The notes: generated by a model not told the origin, from the sequence alone. DNA of 5,411 nucleotides from Epsilonproteobacteria bacterium 4484_65 (GCA_002085305.1 NATJ01000091.1:1-5411), one strand, 5' to 3'. Shown: positions 1-5,411, numbered from the stretch's first letter. Numbers and translations: made by a program.

Positions 1-815
1 CCTTTAAATATGTCACCTTTTCCTGTCAAATACAAGCCTACAGGCACCATGAATACCATGACTAAAATAGGTAAGAGCATCTTGTAGGGTGTGGCTTTGA
101 TATTTGCTTCATTATGCGGTGCTACGTAGGGTACAGGGGTACTGTGCTTCATGGGGCCGATATTGATATTTAAAAATATAACACCCAAGACTATGGCTAA
201 AGTAATGAGTGAATAGAAGTTATAAGGGATGGACGCTATGAGTAAAGATACACCATCACCGGAGATGACTTGAGAGTCAATGGCTGTAACGATGAGACCT
301 AAAAGTAATGCACCCCAGGCGTTGAGTGGGATGAGTGAACAGATAGGTGCTGAGGTAGAGTCACAAATGTAAGCGAGTTTTTCTCTGCTTACACCGTTTT
401 TATCACAGAGAGGTTTCGCTACCGTTCCTGCTACAAGTGCAGTGATAGACGACTCTATAAAGATCACCACACCTACAATGTAAGCAAGCATCATAGCACC
501 GGTAGGTGAGTCTATCTTTTTTGCTTTTTTGCTTAGGTATGCTACGAAGCTGTCGACTGCACCAGAGAGTGTAAGCAGTCTGATGATGGAACCTACCATG
601 ACGATAAAAAGTAAAGTTTTAACTATCCAACCTTCTGAAAAAAGAGCAATGATCCCATCAAAAAGAGCGATGAATGCGTCTATAGGGTTGTAGCTATTCA
701 GTACGAGAAAGCCTGCAAAAATACCACCCATGAGCGAAACGATCACATCTTTGGTTATAATAGCTAAAATGATTGTCAGCAACGGGATTGCTATTGATAA
801 TATTCCATATTCCAT
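1..815 (-). CDS. NhaC-family Na+/H+ antiporter, N-terminal part (3' end outside window)
   Basis: Reading the minus strand from ATG at 815-813 gives 271 uninterrupted codons running off the left edge. The protein is strongly hydrophobic, with membrane segments at about residues 4-21, 26-40, 66-84, 107-133, 155-180, 195-216 and 246-264. The central block reads FIESSITALVAGTVAKPL (119-136), then DKNGVSREKLAYICDSTSAP (138-157), then LNAWG (164-168). This is the conserved core I associate with NhaC/MleN-type antiporters (Pfam Na_H_antiport_1), which exchange Na+ (or organic acids plus Na+) for protons across the inner membrane. Members usually have about 430-500 residues, so roughly 60% is visible. 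The start is fixed by an in-frame stop at 845-843, no other ATG/GTG/TTG before 815, and a family-like N-terminus entering the first membrane helix. There is no Shine-Dalgarno upstream of the ATG. The substrate cannot be told from sequence; a malate/lactate or other organic-acid antiporter of the same family is possible. Confidence 0.86.
   Translation of the reverse strand, partial: MEYGILSIAIPLLTIILAIITKDVIVSLMGGIFAGFLVLNSYNPIDAFIALFDGIIALFSEGWIVKTLLFIVMVGSIIRLLTLSGAVDSFVAYLSKKAKKIDSPTGAMMLAYIVGVVIFIESSITALVAGTVAKPLCDKNGVSREKLAYICDSTSAPICSLIPLNAWGALLLGLIVTAIDSQVISGDGVSLLIASIPYNFYSLITLAIVLGVIFLNINIGPMKHSTPVPYVAPHNEANIKATPYKMLLPILVMVFMVPVGLYLTGKGDIFK
773..801 (+). promoter_or_regulatory. Sigma-70-type promoter for the YkuD-like gene, inside the antiporter ORF
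   Basis: TTGTCA at 773-778 and GATAAT at 796-801 are separated by 17 bases, each 5/6 to consensus. The start would be near 808, giving a leader of about 26 bases that holds AAGGA at 819-823 before the ATG at 834. The promoter lies in the first codons of the antiporter gene on the other strand, as it must because the intergenic gap is only 18 bases. Another TATAAT at 756-761 lacks a -35 and is a weaker candidate. Confidence 0.5.
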
Positions 816-822
816 GAGAAGG

Positions 823-831
823 ATTATAACA
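823..831 (-). promoter_or_regulatory. Extended -10 promoter candidate for the antiporter gene
   Basis: On the minus strand 831-823 reads TGTTATAAT, a perfect extended -10 (TGnTATAAT). No good -35 is seen at 16-18 bases. The expected transcription start, about 7 bases downstream, falls at 815-817, on or next to the ATG at 815. This agrees with the absence of a Shine-Dalgarno and suggests a leaderless mRNA. The motif is seen directly; promoter activity and leaderless translation are inferred. Confidence 0.45.
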
Positions 832-833
832 TA

Positions 834-1532
834 ATGAAAATATTACTTACACTCTGTCTAGCTCTGTTTTTAACTCATGCACAAGATACGTCGAATACGA
901 AACAACTTATAGTTGTCACTACAAAAAACTGGTCTACTCCTAATGGCTTGTTGCAACGCTTTGAGAAAGAAGAGAAGGATTGGCATAAAGTAGGTAAAGC
1001 CATCAACATTAAACTAGGAAGAAACGGGCTAGGATGGGGGATAGGATTACACACTACACCAAAAGGTGCCAAGTACATCAAGAAAGAGGGAGACGGTAAA
1101 GCACCGGCTGGTATTTTTACTCTTAAACAGGCTTTTGGATATCAACCTTTTGTTGTAGCGTATCCTTACGAAGTATACAAAGCTACAGACCACTGTGTAG
1201 ATGATGTAAATTCAAAACTTTACAATAAAATAGTAGATAGTACAAAAGTAAAAATTGACTACAAAAGCAAAGAGCATATGAAGTTTCCAAAAGACTATTA
1301 TAAGTATGGCATTGTGGTAAATCATAATCATATAGATGAAAAGGGAGCTGTGAAGGGTGCCGGGTCATGTATATTTATACACATTAAAAAAGTGCCTACT
1401 GCTGGGTGTACCGTGATGACTGAAGGAGAGATGAAGGAGATCATCAAGTGGTTAGATATTGACAGTAAGCCTTTGTTGGTACAGGGAACTGAAGGAGTGA
1501 TCGATACTTTAATGAAGCAGATAAAACCATAA
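834..1532 (+). CDS. Secreted YkuD-like (L,D-transpeptidase fold) family protein
   Basis: A 232-aa protein. Residues 1-16 form a short signal peptide (MKILLTLCLALFLTHA) with likely cleavage after Ala16 (T-H-A then Q), so it acts in the periplasm or envelope. The substrate-side region GDGKAPAGIFTLKQAFGY is at 86-103. The catalytic end carries GSCIFIHI (177-184) followed by PTAGCTVM (188-195). This puts His183 and Cys192 in the positions of the YkuD His/Cys pair and resembles the COG3786 branch of that fold. Classical YkuD enzymes form or cleave L,D peptide bonds in peptidoglycan; the activity of COG3786-type members is less certain, so either a transpeptidase or a carboxypeptidase is possible. 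AAGGA (819-823), ten bases before the ATG, supports the start. It is divergent from the antiporter gene and lies 88 bases before clpB, which has its own promoter, so I read it as a single-gene unit. I see no frameshift or missing catalytic residue. Confidence 0.8.
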   Translation: MKILLTLCLALFLTHAQDTSNTKQLIVVTTKNWSTPNGLLQRFEKEEKDWHKVGKAINIKLGRNGLGWGIGLHTTPKGAKYIKKEGDGKAPAGIFTLKQAFGYQPFVVAYPYEVYKATDHCVDDVNSKLYNKIVDSTKVKIDYKSKEHMKFPKDYYKYGIVVNHNHIDEKGAVKGAGSCIFIHIKKVPTAGCTVMTEGEMKEIIKWLDIDSKPLLVQGTEGVIDTLMKQIKP

Positions 1533-1556
1533 AACTTAATAAAATTACGAAAGAAA

Positions 1557-1577
1557 CTTGACATGAAGTGACTAAAG
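1557..1577 (+). promoter_or_regulatory. HAIR-like operator, candidate HspR-binding site at clpB
   Basis: CTTGACA (1557-1563), seven bases, then ACTAAAG (1571-1577). The HAIR consensus as I know it, bound by the MerR-like repressor HspR, is CTTGAGT-N7-ACTCAAG. The match is 11 of 14 positions with exactly the right spacer. The site covers the -35 and half of the promoter spacer, where a bound repressor would block RNA polymerase. HspR is known to control heat-shock genes, clpB included, in Campylobacter. Part of the left arm match (TTGA) is shared with the -35 consensus, so the independent support comes mainly from the right arm and spacing. No CIRCE (HrcA) element is visible. Confidence 0.5.
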
Positions 1578-1586
1578 TTGTATAAT
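1558..1586 (+). promoter_or_regulatory. Perfect-consensus sigma-70 promoter of clpB
   Basis: TTGACA (1558-1563), a 17-base spacer, then TATAAT (1581-1586): all twelve consensus bases at the ideal spacing. Transcription should start near 1593, giving a leader of about 28 bases that contains AGGAG at 1609-1613, seven bases before the clpB ATG. Such a strong -35 is notable because Campylobacterota vegetative promoters often have a poorly conserved -35. A promoter this strong on a heat-shock gene would be expected to need a repressor. Confidence 0.85.
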
Positions 1587-1620
1587 AACTTATATTTAAA
1601 TTATTTTTAGGAGTTGTTTT

Positions 1621-4194
1621 ATGAGCATATTAGAAAAATTAACCAATCAAATGCAAGGCACCATCGAGTCGGGTGTATCTCTTGCTTTACATAATAAAAA
1701 CCAGGAAGTTGACCCTATACATCTTATTTGGGCACTATTAACCAACAGCGGTTCCATTTTACATCAGGCGCTTAACAAGATGAATGCAGATAAAGCTGCC
1801 ATTGAGCTAGAAGCGAAGAGTATAGCAAACAAGCTTCCGGCTGTTTCATCTGTTACAAAAGAAAATATTAAGCTCTCACAAAACTTAGTACGTTCACTGC
1901 AAAATGCAGAAGGTGTTATGGCTGCCAACGGTGACCAGTACCTTGCTGTGGATGCCTGGCTTATGGCAAATGCAGGGGAGAGCTTCATATCTGAGACACT
2001 CGGTAAATACGTTGACATGAATGAATATAAGAAGACTCTGGAGAGTATTCGCGGAGGTAAGCAGATAGACTCTCAAAGTGGAGATGAGACACTTGAAGCA
2101 CTGGCACAGTACGGTATAGACTTGAACCAAAAAGCCTTGGATGGGGAGCTTGATCCAGTCATCGGTAGAGATGAAGAAGTACAACGTATGATGCAGATCC
2201 TTATCCGTAAGACAAAGAATAATCCTATCCTTATAGGGGAGCCTGGAACAGGTAAAACTGCCATCGTAGAAGGGCTTGCACAGCGTATCGTAAACAAAGA
2301 AGTACCACTAAGCCTACAAAACATGCGTGTTATCTCATTAGACATGAGCCGGCTCATAGCAGGTGCGAAGTATAGAGGCGAGTTTGAAGACAGGCTCAAA
2401 GCAGTTATTGATGAGGTTAAAGAGTCTGCCAATGTTATCCTTTTCATTGATGAAATTCACACTATAGTAGGTGCAGGCGCGAGCGAGGGTAGTATGGATG
2501 CCGCAAATATCCTTAAGCCGGCTCTTGCACGTGGTGAGCTCCATACCATTGGTGCTACAACACTTAAAGAGTACAGAAAGTACTTCGAGAAAGATACTGC
2601 ACTTCAGAGACGTTTCCAGCCGGTGAAAGTGGATGAACCAAGTATCAATGAAGCATTGCAGATACTCAGAGGTATCAAGAGCAGACTTGAAACACACCAT
2701 AATGTCATCATTACCGATGCAGCTCTAGTGGCTTCAGCGAAGTTATCTGATAGATATATTACCGATAGATTTTTACCAGATAAGGCTATTGACCTTATAG
2801 ATGAAGCAGCGGCAGAGCTTAAAATGCAGATAGAGTCTGAGCCTACAGATCTTTCAAAAGCAAAACGTGAGATATCTACGCTTCAAGTTGAAAAAGAAGC
2901 CTTAAAGATGGAGGAGAGTGATAAAAACAGTGCTCGTCTCGAAGAGATAGAAAAAGAGTTGGCTGACCTTGAAGAGAAGCGTATGTCATTACAAAGCCAG
3001 TTTGATAATGAAAAAGAGGTCTTTAATCAAATAGCAGAGGTTAAATCTGCGATAGGATCACTGAAAAACAAAGCAGAGCAGGTCAAGCGTGAAGGTGACT
3101 TCAACAAAGCAGCTGAGATAGAATATGGTCAGATCCCTGCTGAGGAAACTAAGCTTCAAGATTTAGAAGATAAATGGACTCAGATGATGTCTGAGGGAAC
3201 ACTGCTTAAAAACTCTGTCGATGAAGAGATGATCGCCAGCATTGTAAGTCGCTGGACGGGCATCTCTGTAAGCAAGATGCTTCAAGGTGAAAAAGAGAAG
3301 ATACTTGCCATTGAAAGCATTCTTAAAGAAGAAGTAGTTGGGCAGGAAGAGGCGCTAAAAGCTGTGGCAAGAGCCATCAAGCGTAATAAAGCAGGACTTA
3401 GTGACTTGAATAGGCCTATAGGAAGCTTTATGTTCCTTGGACCGACAGGTGTAGGTAAAACACAAGTAGCCAAAACACTTGCGAAGTTTCTTTTTGATTC
3501 AGAGAAAGCACTTATCCGTATAGATATGAGTGAATATATGGAGAAACATGCAGCCAGCCGTTTAGTTGGTGCACCTCCGGGTTATGTAGGGTATGAAGAG
3601 GGTGGACAACTCACTGAAGCAGTAAGAAGAAAACCGTACTCTGTTGTGCTATTTGATGAGATAGAAAAAGCACACCCAGATGTGTTTAACACACTCTTAC
3701 AGGTACTTGACGATGGTCGTTTGACAGATAACAAAGGTGTCACGGTGGATTTTAAAAATACCATCATCATCATGACATCAAACATTGCGTCAGACAAGAT
3801 CATGACGATTACAGATACGGAAGAGAGAAGAACAGCGGTAAATGAAGAGCTCAAACGAAACTTTAAACCGGAGTTCCTCAACCGTTTGGATGATATGGTC
3901 ATCTTTAACCCGCTTGATCTGGAGGCTATTACAAGCATCGTGGATATCTTGTTTAAGGATATCCAAGCGAAACTTGCAGAACGTGATATCACCATTACGT
4001 TAAGCCCTAATGCTAAGGCATATATTGCTGAAGCTGGGTTTGACCCTGTTTATGGTGCTCGTCCACTCAAAAGAGCCTTGTATGAGGTTGTTGAAGACAG
4101 GTTGGCAGAGTTGATACTAGAAGATAAAGTGGTTGAAGGCTCTTCTGTTGAGTTTGATGTGGTTAATGGAGAGATAGAGGTTAAGGTTAGCTAA
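1621..4194 (+). CDS. clpB: ATP-dependent protein disaggregase ClpB (Hsp100)
   Basis: An 857-aa cytoplasmic AAA+ chaperone that forms hexamers and, with DnaK, threads aggregated proteins through its central pore to rescue them after stress. Domains in order: Clp N-domain, about 1-145; first ATPase with Walker A GEPGTGKT (206-213), pore loop GAKYRGEFE (248-256, Tyr251), Walker B ending in Asp277-Glu278 and arginine fingers Arg330-Arg331; coiled-coil M-domain, about 400-525, which distinguishes ClpB from ClpA/ClpC; second ATPase with Walker A GPTGVGKT (607-614), pore loop [13 protein letters not shown] (650-662, Tyr655), Walker B Asp679-Glu680, Arg755 and sensor-2 GARPLKRAL (812-820). No ClpP-binding IGF/IGL loop was noticed, as expected for ClpB. 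Length equals that of E. coli ClpB. AGGAG at 1609-1613 fixes the start. It has its own strong promoter and a candidate HspR operator, and a REP-like stem-loop lies 28 bases past its stop. I see no damage to any motif. Confidence 0.98.
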   Translation: MSILEKLTNQMQGTIESGVSLALHNKNQEVDPIHLIWALLTNSGSILHQALNKMNADKAAIELEAKSIANKLPAVSSVTKENIKLSQNLVRSLQNAEGVMAANGDQYLAVDAWLMANAGESFISETLGKYVDMNEYKKTLESIRGGKQIDSQSGDETLEALAQYGIDLNQKALDGELDPVIGRDEEVQRMMQILIRKTKNNPILIGEPGTGKTAIVEGLAQRIVNKEVPLSLQNMRVISLDMSRLIAGAKYRGEFEDRLKAVIDEVKESANVILFIDEIHTIVGAGASEGSMDAANILKPALARGELHTIGATTLKEYRKYFEKDTALQRRFQPVKVDEPSINEALQILRGIKSRLETHHNVIITDAALVASAKLSDRYITDRFLPDKAIDLIDEAAAELKMQIESEPTDLSKAKREISTLQVEKEALKMEESDKNSARLEEIEKELADLEEKRMSLQSQFDNEKEVFNQIAEVKSAIGSLKNKAEQVKREGDFNKAAEIEYGQIPAEETKLQDLEDKWTQMMSEGTLLKNSVDEEMIASIVSRWTGISVSKMLQGEKEKILAIESILKEEVVGQEEALKAVARAIKRNKAGLSDLNRPIGSFMFLGPTGVGKTQVAKTLAKFLFDSEKALIRIDMSEYMEKHAASRLVGAPPGYVGYEEGGQLTEAVRRKPYSVVLFDEIEKAHPDVFNTLLQVLDDGRLTDNKGVTVDFKNTIIIMTSNIASDKIMTITDTEERRTAVNEELKRNFKPEFLNRLDDMVIFNPLDLEAITSIVDILFKDIQAKLAERDITITLSPNAKAYIAEAGFDPVYGARPLKRALYEVVEDRLAELILEDKVVEGSSVEFDVVNGEIEVKVS

Positions 4195-4216
4195 CAAACT
4201 CTATATGCGTCATCCT

Positions 4217-4251
4217 CTCCTCGTTACCACGGTGTCCGTGGTAACGCCTAC
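4217..4251 (-). repeat. REP-like palindromic element A, downstream of clpB
   Basis: A perfect 11-bp stem (4222-4232 with 4236-4246) closes a three-base loop; the core is CCACGGTGTCCGTGG. Read on the minus strand the unit begins with GTAG (4251-4248) just before the stem, as in REP elements mobilised by REP-associated tyrosine transposases (RAYTs). It is 28/35 identical to element B at 4323-4357, in the opposite orientation. No T-run follows on either strand, so it is not a standard intrinsic terminator, although it could protect the clpB mRNA 3' end. No RAYT gene is in the window. The REP label is an inference from structure. Confidence 0.65.
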
Positions 4252-4322
4252 ATCAATTTAATCTGCAATACCATATCATTACAAAGTTACGAACTATAAC
4301 ATTCATAATATCTTGTATTGAA
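4252..4322. other. AT-rich spacer between the two REP-like elements
   Basis: A 71-base AT-rich stretch with no ORF, promoter or repeat that I can support. Its only apparent role is as the spacer of the head-to-head repeat pair. Confidence 0.5.
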
Positions 4323-4357
4323 GTATGGATTCCCACGGACACCGTGGGAACCAGAAG
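4323..4357 (+). repeat. REP-like palindromic element B, inverted partner of A
   Basis: A perfect 9-bp stem, TTCCCACGG (4330-4338) with CCGTGGGAA (4342-4350), closes an ACA loop; two more G-C pairs form beyond one bulged base. The core CCACGGACACCGTGG is exactly the reverse complement of the core of element A. The head here is GTAT (4323-4326) at the same distance from the stem as GTAG in A. The two units point head-to-head with 71 bases between them, resembling a bacterial interspersed mosaic element (BIME). Confidence 0.65.
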
Positions 4358-4379
4358 TGAGTCCATGAAGAAATCCAAA

Positions 4380-4400
4380 TTTGACATTTTTTTGACATTT
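4380..4400 (+). repeat. Tandem direct repeat TTTGACATTT, period 11
   Basis: TTTGACATTT occurs at 4380-4389 and again at 4391-4400, one helical turn apart. Each copy contains a perfect -35 hexamer (TTGACA at 4381-4386 and 4392-4397), upstream of the 82-aa ORF. It could be a doubled -35, a tandem regulator site, or slippage in an AT-rich region. Confidence 0.6.
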
Positions 4401-4425
4401 ATATTGTATTGTTTTCCAATAGAAT
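4392..4425 (+). promoter_or_regulatory. Possible promoter of the 82-aa ORF
   Basis: TTGACA at 4392-4397 is followed after 17 bases by TCCAAT (4415-4420, 4/6 to the -10 consensus). TAGAAT at 4420-4425 is a better -10 hexamer but sits 22 bases from that -35. Either would start transcription around 4427-4432, leaving a short leader that still includes GGAG at 4435-4438. Which -10 is used cannot be decided here. Confidence 0.35.
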
Positions 4426-4434
4426 ACTACCCAT

Positions 4435-4438
4435 GGAG
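4435..4438 (+). promoter_or_regulatory. Ribosome binding site that decides the start of the 82-aa ORF
   Basis: GGAG is seven bases before ATG 4446, the best start signal in this frame. Earlier in-frame starts are GTG 4344, which lies inside REP-like element B, and ATG 4365, preceded by a weaker AGAAG at 4353-4357 that also belongs to the repeat. Confidence 0.55.
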
Positions 4439-4445
4439 ACAAATA

Positions 4446-4694
4446 ATGGAACCAAATAAAATAGATACCGCTATACAGGCAATAATAAATAATAAAACTA
4501 TCAGTAAAATAACTCTAAAAAGCATAATTGATGAACTGGATAATACTACAGAAGATACTAAATACCATTCAAGTATTAGGATCATAGATAAAACAGCTGT
4601 GTATAACTATCTAATAGATGCTAAAAAAAATAATACTCTCTTAAAAGCTCTTAAAGAGATTTGTAACTGGAAGCATCAACTGGAAGTATGTTGA
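4446..4694 (+). CDS. Hypothetical protein, 82 aa, unrecognised
   Basis: I do not recognise this protein. It begins MEPNKIDTAIQAI and ends KHQLEVC. It is soluble-looking, rich in Lys, Asn and Ile, probably mostly helical, with a single Trp (75) and two Cys (72, 82). No catalytic, metal-binding or DNA-binding motif stands out. The frame is open back to GTG 4344, and a start at ATG 4365 would add a hydrophobic stretch from the T-rich DNA, but GGAG makes ATG 4446 the better choice. Hand counts over 4441-4620 give 47 G/C in 180 bases (26%), against 53 in 120 (44%) for clpB 3361-3480, so its composition differs clearly from clpB. It stands alone, between the REP-like pair and a convergent unknown gene. 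It may be an accessory or recently acquired gene, a remnant of a longer one, or a non-coding open frame in AT-rich DNA. Confidence 0.5.
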   Translation: MEPNKIDTAIQAIINNKTISKITLKSIIDELDNTTEDTKYHSSIRIIDKTAVYNYLIDAKKNNTLLKALKEICNWKHQLEVC

Positions 4695-4733
4695 ATGAGT
4701 AAATCTAAAGTGTAGGGGTATCCATAGCTTAGG

Positions 4734-4750
4734 GAAACTAGTTGAAACTA
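4734..4750 (+). repeat. Short direct repeat GAAACTA
   Basis: GAAACTA occurs at 4734-4740 and 4744-4750, ten bases apart, with the 8-base palindrome AACTAGTT (4736-4743) across the junction. It lies between two converging genes and includes the stop codon of the minus-strand gene. No terminator hairpin with a T-run is seen in 4695-4747. It may be a chance repeat. Confidence 0.3.
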
Positions 4751-5248
4751 CTCAAAGTCCGGAGGGCTTATTCCATAAGCTTGCAGCTTCTTTGATTCAC
4801 GACTAAATGCGCTATTACTTACCCATACAGCAGTAAATACTTTAAATCCATCTTTCTCAATGATAAATAGACTTAGTAAACTTTTGCCATTATTCATAGT
4901 TTGCTTAATATGCATTTGGGGGAATTCATCTAGTAAATGGCCCGCACTCACATACCAATGAAAGTCCGGCTTAAGATCCATTTCAAGTACTCTTCTGTTC
5001 CCAAGAACATCCATCTCCACATAAGCAGGATAGGTTTTTTTATAATATTTGTTTTTCATTCTTTTTTTATGTTCTAAAGCAGATAACCATTTGGAAAATA
5101 CTTCTTTGCGCTTAGTATCTATAGATGAATCTACTTGAGAAGGTTGAATAAAAGACAGAGTTGACTCTTGCTTATCTCTACTACATCTACTCACTGAAAA
5201 CAGTAGTACAGTTATGGCTACTATCGCACCCACTATTTTTATATTCAT
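4748..5248 (-). CDS. Hypothetical membrane-anchored or exported protein, 166 aa
   Basis: I do not recognise this family. With the start at 5248 the N-terminus is MNIKIVGAIVAITVLLFSVS: one lysine, then a hydrophobic helix at about residues 5-20, followed by Arg-Cys-Ser-Arg. This is a signal anchor or uncleaved signal, with the rest in the periplasm. Cys22 is preceded by V-S-R, which is not a proper lipobox because Arg at -1 is disallowed, so a lipoprotein is unlikely. Residues 47-72 are very basic (KRKEVFSKW, then KKRMKNKYYKK). The C-terminal half is mixed, with alternating hydrophobic stretches (SLLSLFII, FKVFTAVWVS) suggesting a small beta-rich domain. The start is chosen because AAGGA at 5260-5256 lies seven bases upstream and TATAAT just before that; a longer frame to 5362 would put coding sequence over the promoter. 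It converges on the 82-aa ORF. Confidence 0.72.
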   Translation of the reverse strand: MNIKIVGAIVAITVLLFSVSRCSRDKQESTLSFIQPSQVDSSIDTKRKEVFSKWLSALEHKKRMKNKYYKKTYPAYVEMDVLGNRRVLEMDLKPDFHWYVSAGHLLDEFPQMHIKQTMNNGKSLLSLFIIEKDGFKVFTAVWVSNSAFSRESKKLQAYGISPPDFE

Positions 5249-5255
5249 GACTTTG

Positions 5256-5260
5256 TCCTT
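5256..5260 (-). promoter_or_regulatory. Ribosome binding site deciding the start of the 166-aa protein
   Basis: AAGGA on the minus strand, seven bases before the ATG at 5248-5246. The upstream in-frame ATG at 5362 has no such signal and would add 38 residues encoded by the promoter region. Confidence 0.7.
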
Positions 5261-5279
5261 AAATAATTTGCTAAGTACT

Positions 5280-5285
5280 ATTATA
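5280..5285 (-). promoter_or_regulatory. -10 element of the 166-aa protein gene
   Basis: Perfect TATAAT on the minus strand. No recognisable -35 lies at 16-18 bases; the upstream sequence is T-rich, as is common for Campylobacterota vegetative promoters. Start expected near 5273, giving a leader of about 25 bases that holds the ribosome binding site. Confidence 0.6.
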
Positions 5286-5369
5286 TCCAAGTGTGATAAA
5301 TAGAAATAATATGTAGAAAATGAAAAATGCTCAAGAGAGTGGATATTAATCTTAGGTACCAACGCTTAA

Positions 5370-5380
5370 AAGGAGGAGGT
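5370..5380 (+). promoter_or_regulatory. Strong Shine-Dalgarno-like purine tract at the right edge
   Basis: AAGGAGGAGGT is close to a perfect complement of the 16S rRNA 3' end. The ATG right behind it (5381) opens only ATG-TGT-TGA. GTG at 5383 runs eight codons to a stop. The frame with ATG 5406 remains open to the window edge. A plus-strand gene may start here or just beyond the edge; too little is visible to call it. Confidence 0.4.
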
Positions 5381-5381
5381 A

Positions 5382-5403
5382 TGTGTTGAGGGTAGTCAAC
5401 ACA
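5382..5403. other. Hairpin at the right edge
   Basis: TGTGTTGA (5382-5389) and TCAACACA (5396-5403) form an 8-bp perfect stem with the six-base loop GGGTAG. No T-run follows on either strand, so it is not an intrinsic terminator. It sits between the purine tract and ATG 5406 and could be an operator or an mRNA leader structure. Confidence 0.45.
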
Positions 5404-5411
5404 AAATGACT

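Noticed and set aside
1540..1620. CIRCE (HrcA) operator upstream of clpB
   Set aside because: No TTAGCACTC-N9-GAGTGCTAA-like arms are present; only the HAIR-like arrangement fits.
1993..2095. Internal translation start giving a short ClpB lacking the N-domain, as in E. coli
   Set aside because: No ATG/GTG/TTG with a convincing Shine-Dalgarno is seen near residues 130-160; Met133 has no purine tract before it.
1328..4000. Several long open frames on the minus strand opposite the YkuD-like gene and clpB
   Set aside because: They lie wholly within well-supported genes, lack ribosome binding sites and show no family motifs; they are antisense shadows.
4222..4246. Intrinsic terminator of clpB
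   Set aside because: The stem is strong, but no T-run follows and the sequence has a diverged inverted twin 100 bases on, so a REP-like repeat explains it better. A role in protecting the 3' end remains possible.
4344..4445. Upstream starts (GTG 4344, ATG 4365) for the 82-aa ORF
   Set aside because: GTG 4344 is inside the REP-like stem. The stretch to 4445 contains the doubled TTGACA and T-runs of a promoter region, while ATG 4446 has GGAG at good spacing.
4777..4789. Small inverted repeat AAGCT-TGC-AGCTT near the 3' end of the minus-strand gene
   Set aside because: Five-base arms inside coding sequence with no T-run; expected by chance.
5117..5250. Lipoprotein signal on the 166-aa protein (Cys22)
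   Set aside because: The residues before the cysteine are V-S-R; arginine at -1 is not compatible with the lipobox.
5249..5362. Extension of the 166-aa protein by 38 residues to ATG 5362
   Set aside because: It would translate across a TATAAT and an AAGGA that fit the start at 5248, and the extra residues look like translated AT-rich non-coding DNA.

Overview
The window looks like a piece of a Campylobacterota (epsilonproteobacterial) chromosome. A Sulfurovum/Sulfurimonas-type organism is my best guess from the flavour of the ClpB protein and the moderate-to-low GC, but no rRNA or other decisive marker is present, so this is an inference.

Layout. (1) 1-815, minus strand: the first 271 codons of an NhaC-family Na+/H+ antiporter, whose 3' end lies beyond the left edge. 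(2) 834-1532, plus strand: a secreted YkuD-like (L,D-transpeptidase fold, COG3786-type) protein of 232 aa. These two genes are divergent with only 18 bases between start codons, so their promoters must lie inside or across each other. (3) 1621-4194, plus strand: a full-length 857-aa ClpB disaggregase with every AAA+ motif intact. It sits behind a perfect TTGACA-17-TATAAT promoter, and the -35 is overlapped by an 11/14 match to the HspR operator (HAIR). (4) 4195-5411: a more AT-rich, accessory-looking tail. It opens with two related palindromes in opposite orientation (REP-like, 28/35 identical, with a compensatory stem change). Then come an unrecognised 82-aa ORF on plus (4446-4694) and an unrecognised 166-aa membrane-anchored protein on minus (4748-5248). 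Last is a promoter/leader region ending in a strong Shine-Dalgarno-like tract, a two-codon ORF and a hairpin at the right edge.

How the genes relate. There is no obvious operon or multi-gene system. The antiporter (ion/pH homeostasis), the YkuD-like protein (envelope) and ClpB (protein rescue after stress) are housekeeping or stress functions, each with its own promoter. The most interesting material is non-coding: the REP-like pair behind clpB, the likely heat-shock operator of clpB, and the face-to-face promoters between the antiporter and YkuD-like genes. I found no CRISPR array, tRNA, rRNA, transposase or convincing new defence system.
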